DNA of 64,000 nt from contig CANGKZ010000011.1 in assembly GCA_947454705.1 (NCBI GenBank), positions 1 through 64,000 of the forward strand. Reading direction: 5' to 3'. The notes below the pieces were generated by a model, which saw nothing but the letters and a program-made list of their open reading frames with translations, ran no database searches and was not told the DNA's origin. Source of the stretch: Verrucomicrobiota bacterium (lineage in GTDB: Bacteria > Verrucomicrobiota > Verrucomicrobiia > Limisphaerales > UBA9464). Of the stretch, positions 48,933 through 60,143 are shown piece after piece. A program made the translations under genes and the position numbers. How positions within the stretch are numbered: position 1 is the first letter of the stretch; each line of letters starts with the position of its first letter.

Positions 48933-51274
48933 GCGCTTCGCACCGTCGAGTCTTCGGTGCGATCGCTTCCGTCGCGGTGGCGCTGGGTATTGGCGGCGGA
49001 ATTCTATGGTGGGGCTTGAAACCGGAGCCGGCCGATTCGCCCGCGCCCGCGCCCTCCTCCGCATCGGTTCAGGAGTCCACTTCGCCCCTCGCTCGATTTG
49101 AGGCCGGGCTGAAACACATCGATGACACGGTCTGGTCGCGCGAACTGCTGGCGCAGGAATGCGGACGAACTTTGGAGCTCTTCTGGGATTCGTTGAACCC
49201 ATCATCGAACCGCTGGGCGGTGATCCGCGAGTTTGATCCAGGGCGGGTGACTCTCGGGAGTTGGGCGGGTGAAACCCAAGGCCCGCTGGGAATTCGATCG
49301 CGGGCTTCCCAGCCAGGCGGTCGCGAGTTGGGAGCTGCGGAATGGAAGGAGTGGGTTGCTGGATTTGAACGAGCCGGTTGGACGATCGATGGCATTGAGC
49401 TTCGCCATCGTGCCTTTGATGCAAAGGCCGATGGGTCTCCGGATCGGAGCCGGTGGAGTCTTCGCATCGATGCCACGCACGTCGCACGCGGTGCGCGCGC
49501 GACGGTGCAGGGCGAAGTCGGAGTGGCCTGGGGGGACCGCGATCCGGCCACGGGGCGATGGAGGCTTGCAGGAGTGGATGCGAGCCGACTGCAGCTGACG
49601 TTTCGCGAGGGGCCCGGCGGCTTCGCGCCAGTGTTGTCGGAGGTGATCGAGCCGCTGCGCAAGGGCGGGGCGATTGACCCGATATTGGTGCACGACCTCG
49701 ATGGAGATGGATTTCCCGAAGTGCTGTTGCCTGCGGTGAACCGGGTGTATTCGCGCACGGCATCGGGTGGATATGTTTCGCGTTCGCTCGTGAAAACGCT
49801 CCCCACGGAGTTGTTGGCCGCGGTGATGACGGACCTCGATGCCGATGGCGTTGCCGATCTGATCGGGGCGGATCGCAACGGGTTGTTGATGTGGCGCGGG
49901 CTTCCCGGCGGGGCGTTTGCGGATCCTCCGCGGCGAATTTGGAGCCCATCGTTGCCGATGGTAAATCCGGCGGTCATCGCGGCTGCGGATGTGAATCACG
50001 ACGGCAGGATCGATCTCTTCATCGGGCAATATCGCGTTCCCACGATCGGACAGATTCTCTCCCCGAGTTTTCACGCGGCGAACGACGGGCATCCGGCGTT
50101 TCTCCTGATTCAGGATTCGGAGGGCGGATTTCGCGACGCGACGGATTCCGCCGGGTTGTCGGCGCGGCGGCATCGGCGGGTGTACAGCGCGGTGTTCGGA
50201 GACTTCGGCGGCGGATCCGGTGCAGACCTGGCGCTGGTCAGCGATTTCGCGGGCATCGATTTGTTTTCCAACGACGGAACCGGGCGGTTCACGAATGTCA
50301 CCGCGCGTGCGCTTCCGGAGTCGCACGCCTTTGGAATGGGAACCGCGGTGGCGGACTTCAATGGCGATGGCCGGCTCGACCTGCTGATGATCGGGATGAA
50401 TTCCTCCACGGTGGATCGACTGGATCACCTCGGGCTGCGGCGACCGGACGACGCGACGGATCCGACGCTGAGGGGAAGGATGACCTGGGGAAATCGCATG
50501 TACCTCGCGCAGCCGGACGGACGGTTTGCGGCGGATCCGCACGAGGCGGTGATCGCGCGATCCGGCTGGGCCTGGGGAGTGGCGGCGACGGATTTTGACA
50601 ACGATTCCCGGCCGGATCTTTACATCGTCAACGGCCACGTCAGCGGCCGAACCGTGCAGGATTACGAATCCGAATTCTGGCTGCATGACATCTACATCGA
50701 TCGATCCGTGGATGATCGCACGGCGACCTCGTACTTCATGCGCAAGCACGGGGCGACGCGCGGCGATGGGTGGTCGTATGGCGGCTACGAGCGGAACCGA
50801 TTGTACCTAAATCGGGGCACCGAAGGTTATCTGGAAGCCGGGCATCCCCTCGGGGTGGCGATGCCCGAGGATTGCCGCAATGCGGTGTCGGCGGATTTGG
50901 ACGGGGACGGGCGTGAGGACTTGATCGTGACCACGCTGGAGGTCTGGCCGGTGGTGCAGCAAACGCTGCGGATCTATCGCAACGCGCTCCCGACGACCGG
51001 TCACTGGATCGGGTTCCGATTCGAAAGAACCTCCCGCGGCGTGCCGGTGGAGGGAACGCGGGTGCGCCTCACTGCGGGCGGACGCACGCGGGTTTCGCAG
51101 GTGGTGAACGGCGATTCGTTTCGGAGCCAGCAGCCGTTGGAGCTGCACTTCGGATTGGGGGCGGTGGCGGAAGTCGAATCGGCACAAATCCTCTGGCCGG
51201 ATGGAACGACGCAGACCCTGGCAAAACCGGTTTTGGATCGATGGACCACGGTGCGTGCGCCGGTGGGGAAGTAG
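48929..51274 (+). CDS. CRTAC1-family FG-GAP protein, tandem paralog
   Basis: ATGA overlap with preceding gene; DLDGDGFPEVLLPAVNRVY, ADFNGDGRLDLLMIGMNSS, LHFGLGAVAEVESAQILWPDGT. Confidence 0.88.
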   Translation: MSASHRRVFGAIASVAVALGIGGGILWWGLKPEPADSPAPAPSSASVQESTSPLARFEAGLKHIDDTVWSRELLAQECGRTLELFWDSLNPSSNRWAVIREFDPGRVTLGSWAGETQGPLGIRSRASQPGGRELGAAEWKEWVAGFERAGWTIDGIELRHRAFDAKADGSPDRSRWSLRIDATHVARGARATVQGEVGVAWGDRDPATGRWRLAGVDASRLQLTFREGPGGFAPVLSEVIEPLRKGGAIDPILVHDLDGDGFPEVLLPAVNRVYSRTASGGYVSRSLVKTLPTELLAAVMTDLDADGVADLIGADRNGLLMWRGLPGGAFADPPRRIWSPSLPMVNPAVIAAADVNHDGRIDLFIGQYRVPTIGQILSPSFHAANDGHPAFLLIQDSEGGFRDATDSAGLSARRHRRVYSAVFGDFGGGSGADLALVSDFAGIDLFSNDGTGRFTNVTARALPESHAFGMGTAVADFNGDGRLDLLMIGMNSSTVDRLDHLGLRRPDDATDPTLRGRMTWGNRMYLAQPDGRFAADPHEAVIARSGWAWGVAATDFDNDSRPDLYIVNGHVSGRTVQDYESEFWLHDIYIDRSVDDRTATSYFMRKHGATRGDGWSYGGYERNRLYLNRGTEGYLEAGHPLGVAMPEDCRNAVSADLDGDGREDLIVTTLEVWPVVQQTLRIYRNALPTTGHWIGFRFERTSRGVPVEGTRVRLTAGGRTRVSQVVNGDSFRSQQPLELHFGLGAVAEVESAQILWPDGTTQTLAKPVLDRWTTVRAPVGK

Positions 51275-51588
51275 TCGAATTCCGCACGCCTCTGCCGTCC
51301 CTGCGGGACTCGAAGCCTCCGTTTCATAAGAACCCAGGCCTGAAGTCATGGGCTATTTTCGTTCCCGTTCGTCGGAGCTTGGGAGCGGCGCCGATTTACG
51401 GCGGCGGCTTAGTTCCGCTTCAACGCTTCAACTTTTCAACCCGTCAACCTGCTCCGCCCCTGGAGCCCTCTTTCGTTGCCGGCCCCAAAGCACCTCGGAA
51501 CCGACTGTGCGAGTGCGCCCACTCAGTTGCTTCTTGCCATTTTGCCCAAGATTCCACATAGCATTGCCAGTTCCCAACGATCCCTCAA

Positions 51589-52452
<864 letters not shown>

Positions 52453-52480
52453 GCGCGAACGAGTCGGTTTTCAAAAACAC

Positions 52481-52512
52481 AAAACCCCGCGGAAAAATCC
52501 GCGGGGTTTTTG
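52481..52512 (+). terminator. Rho-independent terminator
   Basis: AAAACCCCGCGG-AAAAAT-CCGCGGGGTTTTT. Confidence 0.9.
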
Positions 52513-52589
52513 CTTATCGGAAGGCGGGGATGAATCCGCGTGGCTCTTCGGTTTCCACGACGAAACTCAGGGTGGCGGCATCGGCTCCG

Positions 52590-52770
52590 TTAAAAGCGGT
52601 AGAGGACTACCGCAGTCCAAGACCTGGCGGAGGTTGCAGCGCGGGGAGTGAAGTCGCGACAGCGTCGTGGAGTGCGCCAGTCCTCTGGCGCTTTCGGATG
52701 CAGGACGCGCCTCCGGGGTTGTCGTCCGCATTCCCCTTCAACGCTTCAACTTTTCAACCCTTCAACCGCG
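52590..52770. repeat. Family B interspersed repeat, copy 2 (paired hairpins) with TTCAAC heptad tail
   Basis: GCGGTAG-AGGA-CTACCGC (52596-52613) and GCGCCAG-TCCT-CTGGCGC (52674-52691); followed by CCTTCAACGCTTCAACTTTTCAACCCTTCAACC. Confidence 0.75.
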
Positions 52771-52780
52771 GTCTCCCGCC

Positions 52781-54037
52781 TCAACCCTTGAACCGCTTGC
52801 CGATCAGGATGGCGTTGTGCCCGCCGAAGCCGAAGGAGTTGTTGGTGAAGACGTCGATCTTCCGTTCCTGCGGCGTGTGGGGCACGAAGTTGAGGTCGCA
52901 GCCCGGATCCGGGTTGTCGAGGTTCAACGTGGGAGGAGCGATCTGGGCTTCCACCGCCTTGCAGCAGATGGCCATTTCGATCGCACCGGCGGCGCCGAGC
53001 ATGTGGCCGGTCGCGCCCTTGGTGGAGCTGGCCGCAAGCACCTTGGAGTGATCGCCGAAGACGTTCTTGATCATCTTCGTTTCGCACACGTCGCCCACCG
53101 GCGTGCTGGTGGCGTGGCAGTTGATGTAGTCGACCTGATCCGGATTGAGCTGGGCGTGGCGGAGGGCCATGCGCATGGCGCGGGCGGCGCCTTCGCCTTC
53201 GGGATCGGGGGCGGTCATGTGGTTTGCGTCGGCCGTGTTCCCGTAGCCTACCACTTCGCAATAGATCCGCGCGCCGCGGCGCTTGGCGTGTTCGAGTTCC
53301 TCGAGCACCAGCACGGCAGCGCCTTCACCCATCACAAAGCCGTCGCGGTCGCGGTCGAACGGACGCGAGGACTTCTTCGGTTCGGAATTCCGGGTGCTCA
53401 TCGCCTTCATGGCGGCGAACCCGCCCATGCCGAGGGGAACGACGGTGGCTTCGGTGCCGCCGGCGAACATCACGGAGGCGTCGCCGCGCTTGATCACGGC
53501 CCAGGCTTCGCCGAGGGCGTGGGTGGCGGTGGCGCAGGCGGAGCAGGTGGCGAAGTTGGGTCCGCGGAGCTTGTAGTAGAGCGAGAACAGGCCCGAGGCC
53601 ATGTTCAGGATCAGCATCGGGATCATGAACGGCGACACGCGGCCGGGTCCCTTGGCGAGGAGGATCTTGTGCTGCTCCTCAGTGGTGTACAGGCCGCCGA
53701 TGCCGGAGCCGAGGAACACGCCCACTTCGTCGCGGTTGGTCTTTTCGAGGTCGAGACCGGAGTCCTTGAGCGCGCCCCATCCGGCGAAGACGCCGAAGTG
53801 GGTGAAGCGGTCGGTGCGGCGGACTTCCTTGGGCGACGGGAATGCGGGGATGGGGTCGAAATCGCGCACTTCCGCGGCGATCTGACAGTCATACGCGCTG
53901 ATGTCGAAGGCTTGGACGCGATCGATGCCGCATTGGCCGGCGAGGATGTTATTCCACAGCGTGTTGGCATCGTTGCCCAAGCTGGAGGCACAGCCGATAC
54001 CGGTGACGACGACACGACGTTCAGACCAGGAACTCAT
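52781..54037 (-). CDS. fabF: Beta-ketoacyl-ACP synthase II
   Basis: RRVVVTGIGCASSLGND; active-site TCSACATATHALGEAW; GHMLGAAGAIEM; NNSFGFGGHNA. Confidence 0.95.
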   Translation of the reverse strand: MSSWSERRVVVTGIGCASSLGNDANTLWNNILAGQCGIDRVQAFDISAYDCQIAAEVRDFDPIPAFPSPKEVRRTDRFTHFGVFAGWGALKDSGLDLEKTNRDEVGVFLGSGIGGLYTTEEQHKILLAKGPGRVSPFMIPMLILNMASGLFSLYYKLRGPNFATCSACATATHALGEAWAVIKRGDASVMFAGGTEATVVPLGMGGFAAMKAMSTRNSEPKKSSRPFDRDRDGFVMGEGAAVLVLEELEHAKRRGARIYCEVVGYGNTADANHMTAPDPEGEGAARAMRMALRHAQLNPDQVDYINCHATSTPVGDVCETKMIKNVFGDHSKVLAASSTKGATGHMLGAAGAIEMAICCKAVEAQIAPPTLNLDNPDPGCDLNFVPHTPQERKIDVFTNNSFGFGGHNAILIGKRFKG

Positions 54038-54107
54038 ACGGTTTGGGGACGAATTACCCTCGAAAACGGGCGGGAAGCGCAAAGGAAAAATGCGCCACCT
54101 TCCCGGG

Positions 54108-54143
54108 GAAAAAGAAAAGGCAGCCGGAAGAGACCGGCTGCCT
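54108..54143 (-). terminator. Rho-independent terminator after acpP
   Basis: AGGCAGCCGG-AAGAGA-CCGGCTGCCT; A-rich tract on + side. Confidence 0.8.
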
Positions 54144-54166
54144 CCGCGGGATCGGGGCGAGTCGAA

Positions 54167-54415
54167 TTACTTCGACTGCAATTCCTCGATGTACTTGTTC
54201 ACGTCGCCGACACTTTGGAGCTTTTCAGCTTCCTCGTCGGGGATCTCCGCGCCGAATTCCTCTTCGAGCGCCATGACGAGTTCGACGGTGTCGAGCGAAT
54301 CAGCTCCAAGATCTTCAATGAACTTGGCCTCAGGGGTTACCTGGTCGGCGTTGACGCCGAGCTGTTCGACGATGATGTCCTTGATGCGTTGCTCGATGGA
54401 TTTTTCAGCAGCCAT
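54167..54415 (-). CDS. acpP: Acyl carrier protein
   Basis: [43 protein letters not shown]. Confidence 0.97.
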   Translation of the reverse strand: MAAEKSIEQRIKDIIVEQLGVNADQVTPEAKFIEDLGADSLDTVELVMALEEEFGAEIPDEEAEKLQSVGDVNKYIEELQSK

Positions 54416-54502
54416 AGGGTTGCGTTTGTTTTGCGGGGCCTGTCTAGGGGCGGGGGAGGAAAGCGTCAAGCCCTGTTCCCGGAAAAAATTCTCCCAAAAG
54501 TG

Positions 54503-55246
54503 TCACATGACCATTCCGCCATCGACCGTAAGCACCTGTCCGGTGACGTATCGGCCCCCAGGACCGGCCAAATAAGCGGCGGCTTCGGCGATGTCTTCGG
54601 CTTGTCCCAACGAACCCAGCGGGATCTGTTTCAGAAGCGCTTCCTTGAGGGTGTCGTCGAGCACCGCGGTCATGTCGGTCTGGATGAAACCCGGCGCGAT
54701 GGCGTTGCAGGTCACGCCGCGGGAGCCGAATTCCTTGGCCACCGATTTCGTGAACCCGATCAGGCCGGCCTTGCTTGCCGCGTAGTTGCACTGACCGGCG
54801 TTGCCGATGAGGCCGATGACCGACGCGATGTTGATCACGCGTCCGCTGCGCTGCTTGAGGAAGGCGCGGGTGAATCCCTTGGTGAAGAGGAAGGCTCCGC
54901 GGAGATTGGTGTTCAGCACGGCGTCCCAGTCGGCCTCGCTCATGCGCATGAGCAATCCGTCGCGGGTGACACCGGCGTTGTTCACCAGGATGTCCACGCG
55001 ACCCGCCTGTTCCAAAATCTTGGCGACCGCCGCGGTGACGGCTGCGGAATCCGACACGTCCACCGCCAGCGCCCAAGCCTTGCGTCCGGTGGCGCGGATC
55101 TCGGCGGCGACGCTTTCCGAGTTGGCTTCGGTGCGGGAGACGCACACGACGTCGGCTCCGAGGGATGCGAATTTAAGGGCGATGGCGCGTCCGATGCCGC
55201 GTCCGGCGCCGGTGACGACGGCGATCTGGTTGGTGAGTGTGCTCAT
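54503..55246 (-). CDS. fabG: 3-oxoacyl-ACP reductase
   Basis: VTGAGRGIGRAIALKFA, NNAGVTRDGLLMRM, YAASKAGLIGFTKS, VTGQVLTVDGGMVM. Confidence 0.96.
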   Translation of the reverse strand: MSTLTNQIAVVTGAGRGIGRAIALKFASLGADVVCVSRTEANSESVAAEIRATGRKAWALAVDVSDSAAVTAAVAKILEQAGRVDILVNNAGVTRDGLLMRMSEADWDAVLNTNLRGAFLFTKGFTRAFLKQRSGRVINIASVIGLIGNAGQCNYAASKAGLIGFTKSVAKEFGSRGVTCNAIAPGFIQTDMTAVLDDTLKEALLKQIPLGSLGQAEDIAEAAAYLAGPGGRYVTGQVLTVDGGMVM

Positions 55247-55417
55247 GTATCGGCCCTAAAAGACGGAAAACACCCCGGGCGAGTCAATGGCGGAGACGAG
55301 ACGCGAAGTCCAAAGTCCAAAGTCCCAGGTCCAAAGTCGAAAACCCAAAGTCTCGAATCCCCTTTGCCTTTCGCCTTTTACCTTTTGCCTTCGCGCCCGC
55401 GGCTCGGCGCGGGCGCG

Positions 55418-56911
55418 TTACGCGAGGAGGCCGTGGATGATTTCGGCTTCTTGCACGCCGGTGAGCTTTTGCTGGAGTCCGCCGTAGGGGAAGGTGAGCC
55501 GCAGCGGGTCGAGTCCCATCAGGTGCAGCAGCGTGGCGTGGAGGTCGCGAATGTGATGCCGGTTGCCCACCGCGGCGTGACCGAGTTCGTCGGTCTCGCC
55601 ATAGCTCGTTCCCCCCTTGGTCCCGCCACCAGCAAGCCAGTAGGTGAAGCCGAGTGGGTTGTGGTCGCGTCCGCCGTTGCCGCCCTGGCTCACCGCCTGA
55701 CGACCAAACTCGCCGCCCCACACCACCACCGTGGAGTCGAGCAGGCCGCGCCGGTCGAGGTCCTCGAGCAGCGCGGAAATGGGGCGATCAATTTCGGGAC
55801 AGTGAATCTTCAGGTTCTCCTCCACGCCATTGTGCGCGTCCCAGTTCTGCTGCTGGTGTCCGCCGCCGTGGTAGATTTGGATGAACCGGACACCGCGTTC
55901 CACCAGGCGTCGTGCGATCAGGCACTGGCGTCCGAACGGCGCGGGGCCGAGCGCGAGCGGATGGTAGTCGGGCTTGGATTCATGGACGCCGTACATCTCC
56001 AGCGTCTGACGGCTCTCCTGCGAAAGATCGAGCGCTTCGGGGGCTGCGGTCTGGAGTTGGAAGGCCAGTTCGTAACTTGCAATGCGCGCCTGCAATTCGC
56101 TGAAGCCGGGGTGCGTCGCGAGATGCTCGGCGTTGAGCGAGTTCGCGGTGCTGATCAGGTCCCGCTGCATTTCCGGCGTGAGGCCCGATGCAGAATCCAA
56201 ATCGAGCACGGGCTGTCCGGCGGATCGGAACACAGTGCCCTGATACGACGCGGGCATGAATCCGGCGGACCAGTTCGCGGCGCCGCTGATCGGACCGCCG
56301 CGCGGATCGAGCATCACCACGTAGCCGGGCAGATTCTCATTCGGAGATCCCAGCCCGTACGCCAGCCACGAACCCACCGAGGGCCAGCCCTGGATGATCC
56401 GCCCCGAGTTCATCTGCAGCATCGCCGATCCGTGCGCGAAGGAGTCGCAGTACAGCGATTTGATCACGGCCAGCTTGTCGGCATGACGTGACAGCAGGGG
56501 CAGCGCGTCGGAGATCCACTGGCCCGATTGGCCGTGTCGTTTGAATTCGCGTTTCGACCCCAGCAGCGTCCCGGCCTTCACGTCGCGCCGCCGTTGTTCC
56601 AGGTTGGCGGTCTGACCGTGCCGCTTGTTGAGCTCCGGTTTGAAATCGAACAGGTCCATCTGCGACGGACCGCCGTACATGAACAGAAAAATGCAGGCCT
56701 TGGCCTTGCCGCCGAGGTGGGCGGGACGCGGCGCAAGCGGGGCCGTGAACGGAGCGCCGGCGGCCAGGGCCGAGGCTCCGGGGAAGCCGTCGCGCTGCAA
56801 CAGGCTGGCGAGTGCGATGCCGGAGAACCCCTGGCTCAACTGCGCGAGAAACCGTCGGCGGGCCAGCGGACCCATGCCCTGGCCGAAGTGCGGTGGAAGG
56901 GGGGAGTTCAT
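55418..56911 (-). CDS. DUF1501 domain-containing (sulfatase-like) protein
   Basis: ARRRFLAQLSQGFSGIALASLL; FLFMYGGPSQMDLFDFKPEL; WGGEFGRQ. Confidence 0.92.
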   Translation of the reverse strand: MNSPLPPHFGQGMGPLARRRFLAQLSQGFSGIALASLLQRDGFPGASALAAGAPFTAPLAPRPAHLGGKAKACIFLFMYGGPSQMDLFDFKPELNKRHGQTANLEQRRRDVKAGTLLGSKREFKRHGQSGQWISDALPLLSRHADKLAVIKSLYCDSFAHGSAMLQMNSGRIIQGWPSVGSWLAYGLGSPNENLPGYVVMLDPRGGPISGAANWSAGFMPASYQGTVFRSAGQPVLDLDSASGLTPEMQRDLISTANSLNAEHLATHPGFSELQARIASYELAFQLQTAAPEALDLSQESRQTLEMYGVHESKPDYHPLALGPAPFGRQCLIARRLVERGVRFIQIYHGGGHQQQNWDAHNGVEENLKIHCPEIDRPISALLEDLDRRGLLDSTVVVWGGEFGRQAVSQGGNGGRDHNPLGFTYWLAGGGTKGGTSYGETDELGHAAVGNRHHIRDLHATLLHLMGLDPLRLTFPYGGLQQKLTGVQEAEIIHGLLA

Positions 56912-56922
56912 CGGGTTGCGGT

Positions 56923-59900
56923 TCAGTCGGGATAAATCACGTCGTTCAGATTCAGCACCAGCAGGCAGTACGCCTCCAACGCGCGCCTCGCCGCGGGCGT
57001 GCCCCGAACGGCCTCCGCCGCCCGCCAGCGCGGGGCTCCGCCGGACGGCGTCGCTTCGAGATCATCGAGACTCAGCGCCGAGCCCCAGGGACGGACGCCG
57101 ATCCGGTCGCCCGAAGTGAGTGGCGCGAGATCGGTGAGATCGAGCGTCGGCTTGGGTTCGTTGTTCAGCCAGATCTGCATGTGTCCCAAGTTTGATTCAA
57201 CGCGCAGCGGGAAGGCTGCTTGCATGGGAATCGAGGCCATGGCCGATCCCAGCACGCGCACCTCCGGGCCGAGGCGACGCAGGGTAACGCGCTGCTCGCG
57301 CGGATCGAACACGACTTCGTATCCGGTGGGACGATCGCCGTCCGCGCCGCAGTGCAGCAGCAGTCCGCCGCTTTCAAACGCGGTGTGGAGCACCACCCGG
57401 GCGGAGAGAGTCCCCGCGGTGAATCGGGCCGAATCGGATAGGGCGAACGGTCCGTTGCCGCGTTCCACGATGCGATTGCCCTCGTATTGATCCGGCCAGT
57501 GTCCGCGACGCGCGCTCCACCCGCGCGGGGCCTGGATGAAGTCTGCGGGCTTCAGATGATCAAAGAACGTTGTGCTCATGGTGGCCGGCACGTCGGCCTT
57601 GAACGCGAGGCGGGTGGCGATGCGATCAAACGCCGCCTGCTGCCGTTCCAAAAACTTCAGGCCGGTCTGCACTTCGCGCTCCGACGGTTCCCGGTTGAGG
57701 GCAATGCGGTAGGCCTGCGCGATTCGCGACGTGTCGGATTCCGGCGCCTCGCGGAGCAGCCGGTTTGCGAAGGCGGCGGACTGCTCGCGCATGAAGTCGT
57801 CGTTCAACATCAGCAGCGCCTGCGGGGCCACGGTGGTGATGGGACGCTCGGTGAGCGGGGAGAACGTGTTCGCGTAATCCAGCGATTCCAAAAATGGAAC
57901 AGGCGAGGTGCGTCGCACGTAGGCGTACACGCTGCGGCGGCTTTGCTCGGCGGGCGGGGAGATTTCCCAATCGGTGCCGGGACGCGATCCGCCGGCCAGC
58001 ACCTCGCCGCCGAGGTGGGGGAAGAAGCCGCGTCCGCCGGGGCGCAGGTTCAACTCGCCGCTGATGGCGAGCACGGTGTCGCGAATGGATTCGGCCTCGA
58101 GCCGGCGCAGGTTCCATCGCCACAGTTTATCGTTGGCCGGATCGGCAGCCGCCGCAGCCGGTGAGTCGGCGGAGGAGCGGCGGTAGGTCTCGGACAGCAG
58201 GAGGGTCTTGTGCAGATGCTTCAGGGACCAGCCGTGGTCCATGAAGTCGGCCGCGAGCCAGTCCAGCAGCGCCGGATGCGTGGGCGGAGTGCCGGCCTTG
58301 CCGAAGTCGCCGACGGTGCGGGCGATGCCGCGTCCGAAGTGATGATGCCAGGCGCGATTGACCATCACGCGCGCCGTGAGCGGATTGTTCCGGTTGGCGA
58401 TCCAGTCGGCCAGGACGGTCCGGCGGCCGGAGGACGGAGCATTGGTGGGACGCTGCGGGACCGGGGCGGGTCCGCGGTGCAGCACGCTGAGGAAGGCGGG
58501 TTGAACGGCATCGCCCGGGGTGCGGGCATTGCCTCGACGCAGCACGCGCGTTTCCTCGGGCTGGCCGCCGGTTTCGCGCATCGACAGTGCCTTCTCAAAC
58601 GGCGGAGCCTCCTCGCGAACGCGCTTCAGCTTCGCCTCGATTTTGGAACGTTCCGACGGCGCTGCCGATTTTAGCTCCTGTTCCAGCGTGTGAATGCGTC
58701 CGGTTCGTCCGGCTTCCCAGGAGGCCAATTCCTCGGGCGAGGCGAGGGGACGTTGCGATGCGGACTGTCCGGGGCCTACGGCGCGGAAGAAGGACAACAG
58801 GCGGTAGTAGTCCTCGTGCGGGATGGGATCAAACTTGTGCTCGTGGCACCGGGCGCAGCCGATGGAAAGGCCGAGGAACGCGGTGCCTGTGGTGGACACC
58901 ATGTCATCCAGCTCGTCGTAGCGGGCGGTGAGGGCGTCGTCCGGTTCGTCGTCCATCACGCCCAGGCGGGCGAATCCGGTGGCGATGATGCCGTCGGTGG
59001 AGAAGGGCTCCAGCTCATCGCCCGCGATGTGTTCGCGGATGAACTGGTCGTACGGCTTGTCGGCGTTCAGCGCGCGAATGACGTAATCGCGATACCGCCA
59101 CGCGTTCGCCTTTTCGCCGTCGCGCTCGTAGCCGTTGCTCTGGGCGAAGCGCATCACGTCGAGCCAGTGACGGCCCCAGCGTTCGCCGTAGAGGGGCGAT
59201 GCGAGCATGCGGTCCACGACGCGTTCCCAGGCATCGGGGCGGGAATCGCGTTCGAACGCGGCCACTTCCTCCGGGGTGGGAGGAATGCCGAGCAGATCAA
59301 AACTGACACGCCGGATGAGTTGTCGCCGGTCGGCGCGGGGATTGGGCGAAATCCCGGCCTGACGCAGCGAATCGAGGATGAAGGCATCCACCGGCAGGGT
59401 CCCCGGGGCCGCCGCAGGGGGCTGGGCGCGCCGGATCGGCTGGAACGCCCACCAAGACTTCCCAGCGGCAAGACGCGCCTCCGTGGCTGCTGGGCCGCTG
59501 GACGGGGTGTTCGTTGCGTCGGCTGAGGACGCTGCGGACGCCGGCCATTTGGCTCCGGAGCGCACCCAGTCGGTGAGCAGCTTCACTTCGGTCGAAGTGA
59601 GCGGCTTCTTGGGCGGCATTTGGAAGTCGGGATCGGTGCGGCGGATCCCGGTGATGAGCCGGCTTTCGTCCGGGTTTCCGGGATCGACCACCGCGCCGTG
59701 TTCGCCGCCCTTGTGGAAGGCCTCGGCGGAATCCAGTCGCAGCCCGCCCTTCTGTTTCTCGGGTCCGTGGCAATCCACGCACCGATCGATCAGCAGGGGA
59801 CGGATCTTCGATTCGAAGAAGACCGCCGCAGGATCGGAAGGGGATTCCGCCCGGAGTTCCTGTCGGCCGGGAATCGCAGCAAGCGCGACGCTGCCGGCCA

Positions 59901-59949
59901 GCCACAAGGCCTTGGCGGCGGCTCGCCGGCGGGCGGCGAGCGCGGGCAT
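56923..59949 (-). CDS. PSD1/DUF1549/DUF1553 cytochrome c domain-containing protein
   Basis: DRCVDCHGPEKQKGGLRLDSAEAFHKGG; CARCHEHKFDPIPHEDYYRLLSFF; ARVMVNRAWHHHFGRGI. Confidence 0.92.
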   Translation of the reverse strand: MPALAARRRAAAKALWLAGSVALAAIPGRQELRAESPSDPAAVFFESKIRPLLIDRCVDCHGPEKQKGGLRLDSAEAFHKGGEHGAVVDPGNPDESRLITGIRRTDPDFQMPPKKPLTSTEVKLLTDWVRSGAKWPASAASSADATNTPSSGPAATEARLAAGKSWWAFQPIRRAQPPAAAPGTLPVDAFILDSLRQAGISPNPRADRRQLIRRVSFDLLGIPPTPEEVAAFERDSRPDAWERVVDRMLASPLYGERWGRHWLDVMRFAQSNGYERDGEKANAWRYRDYVIRALNADKPYDQFIREHIAGDELEPFSTDGIIATGFARLGVMDDEPDDALTARYDELDDMVSTTGTAFLGLSIGCARCHEHKFDPIPHEDYYRLLSFFRAVGPGQSASQRPLASPEELASWEAGRTGRIHTLEQELKSAAPSERSKIEAKLKRVREEAPPFEKALSMRETGGQPEETRVLRRGNARTPGDAVQPAFLSVLHRGPAPVPQRPTNAPSSGRRTVLADWIANRNNPLTARVMVNRAWHHHFGRGIARTVGDFGKAGTPPTHPALLDWLAADFMDHGWSLKHLHKTLLLSETYRRSSADSPAAAAADPANDKLWRWNLRRLEAESIRDTVLAISGELNLRPGGRGFFPHLGGEVLAGGSRPGTDWEISPPAEQSRRSVYAYVRRTSPVPFLESLDYANTFSPLTERPITTVAPQALLMLNDDFMREQSAAFANRLLREAPESDTSRIAQAYRIALNREPSEREVQTGLKFLERQQAAFDRIATRLAFKADVPATMSTTFFDHLKPADFIQAPRGWSARRGHWPDQYEGNRIVERGNGPFALSDSARFTAGTLSARVVLHTAFESGGLLLHCGADGDRPTGYEVVFDPREQRVTLRRLGPEVRVLGSAMASIPMQAAFPLRVESNLGHMQIWLNNEPKPTLDLTDLAPLTSGDRIGVRPWGSALSLDDLEATPSGGAPRWRAAEAVRGTPAARRALEAYCLLVLNLNDVIYPD

Positions 59950-60143
59950 GGGGTGCGTTGGGTGCTGGGTGGGCACGGGCGTTGCGACCGCGTTCGACCG
60001 CGGTCGGGTTTTGGAAATTCGACCCGATTCTGCCGGGCGAATTCCATCCCGACGAGTGTCAAAATCGATCAGGATTTCCGGGTGGGCCAGATCTCCTGAC
60101 GCTGGCAGTCTCGTGGGCATCGAACGGGCGAAACGATCCGCGC

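Noticed and set aside
47970-49949. 659-aa minus-strand ORF across two genes
   Set aside because: Antisense to both CRTAC1 paralogs and spans their junction; low-complexity Arg/Pro/Ser composition.
52667-56491. 1274-aa + strand ORF
   Set aside because: Antisense to fabF, acpP, fabG and a DUF1501 gene, all with clear motifs; a high-GC codon-bias shadow ORF.
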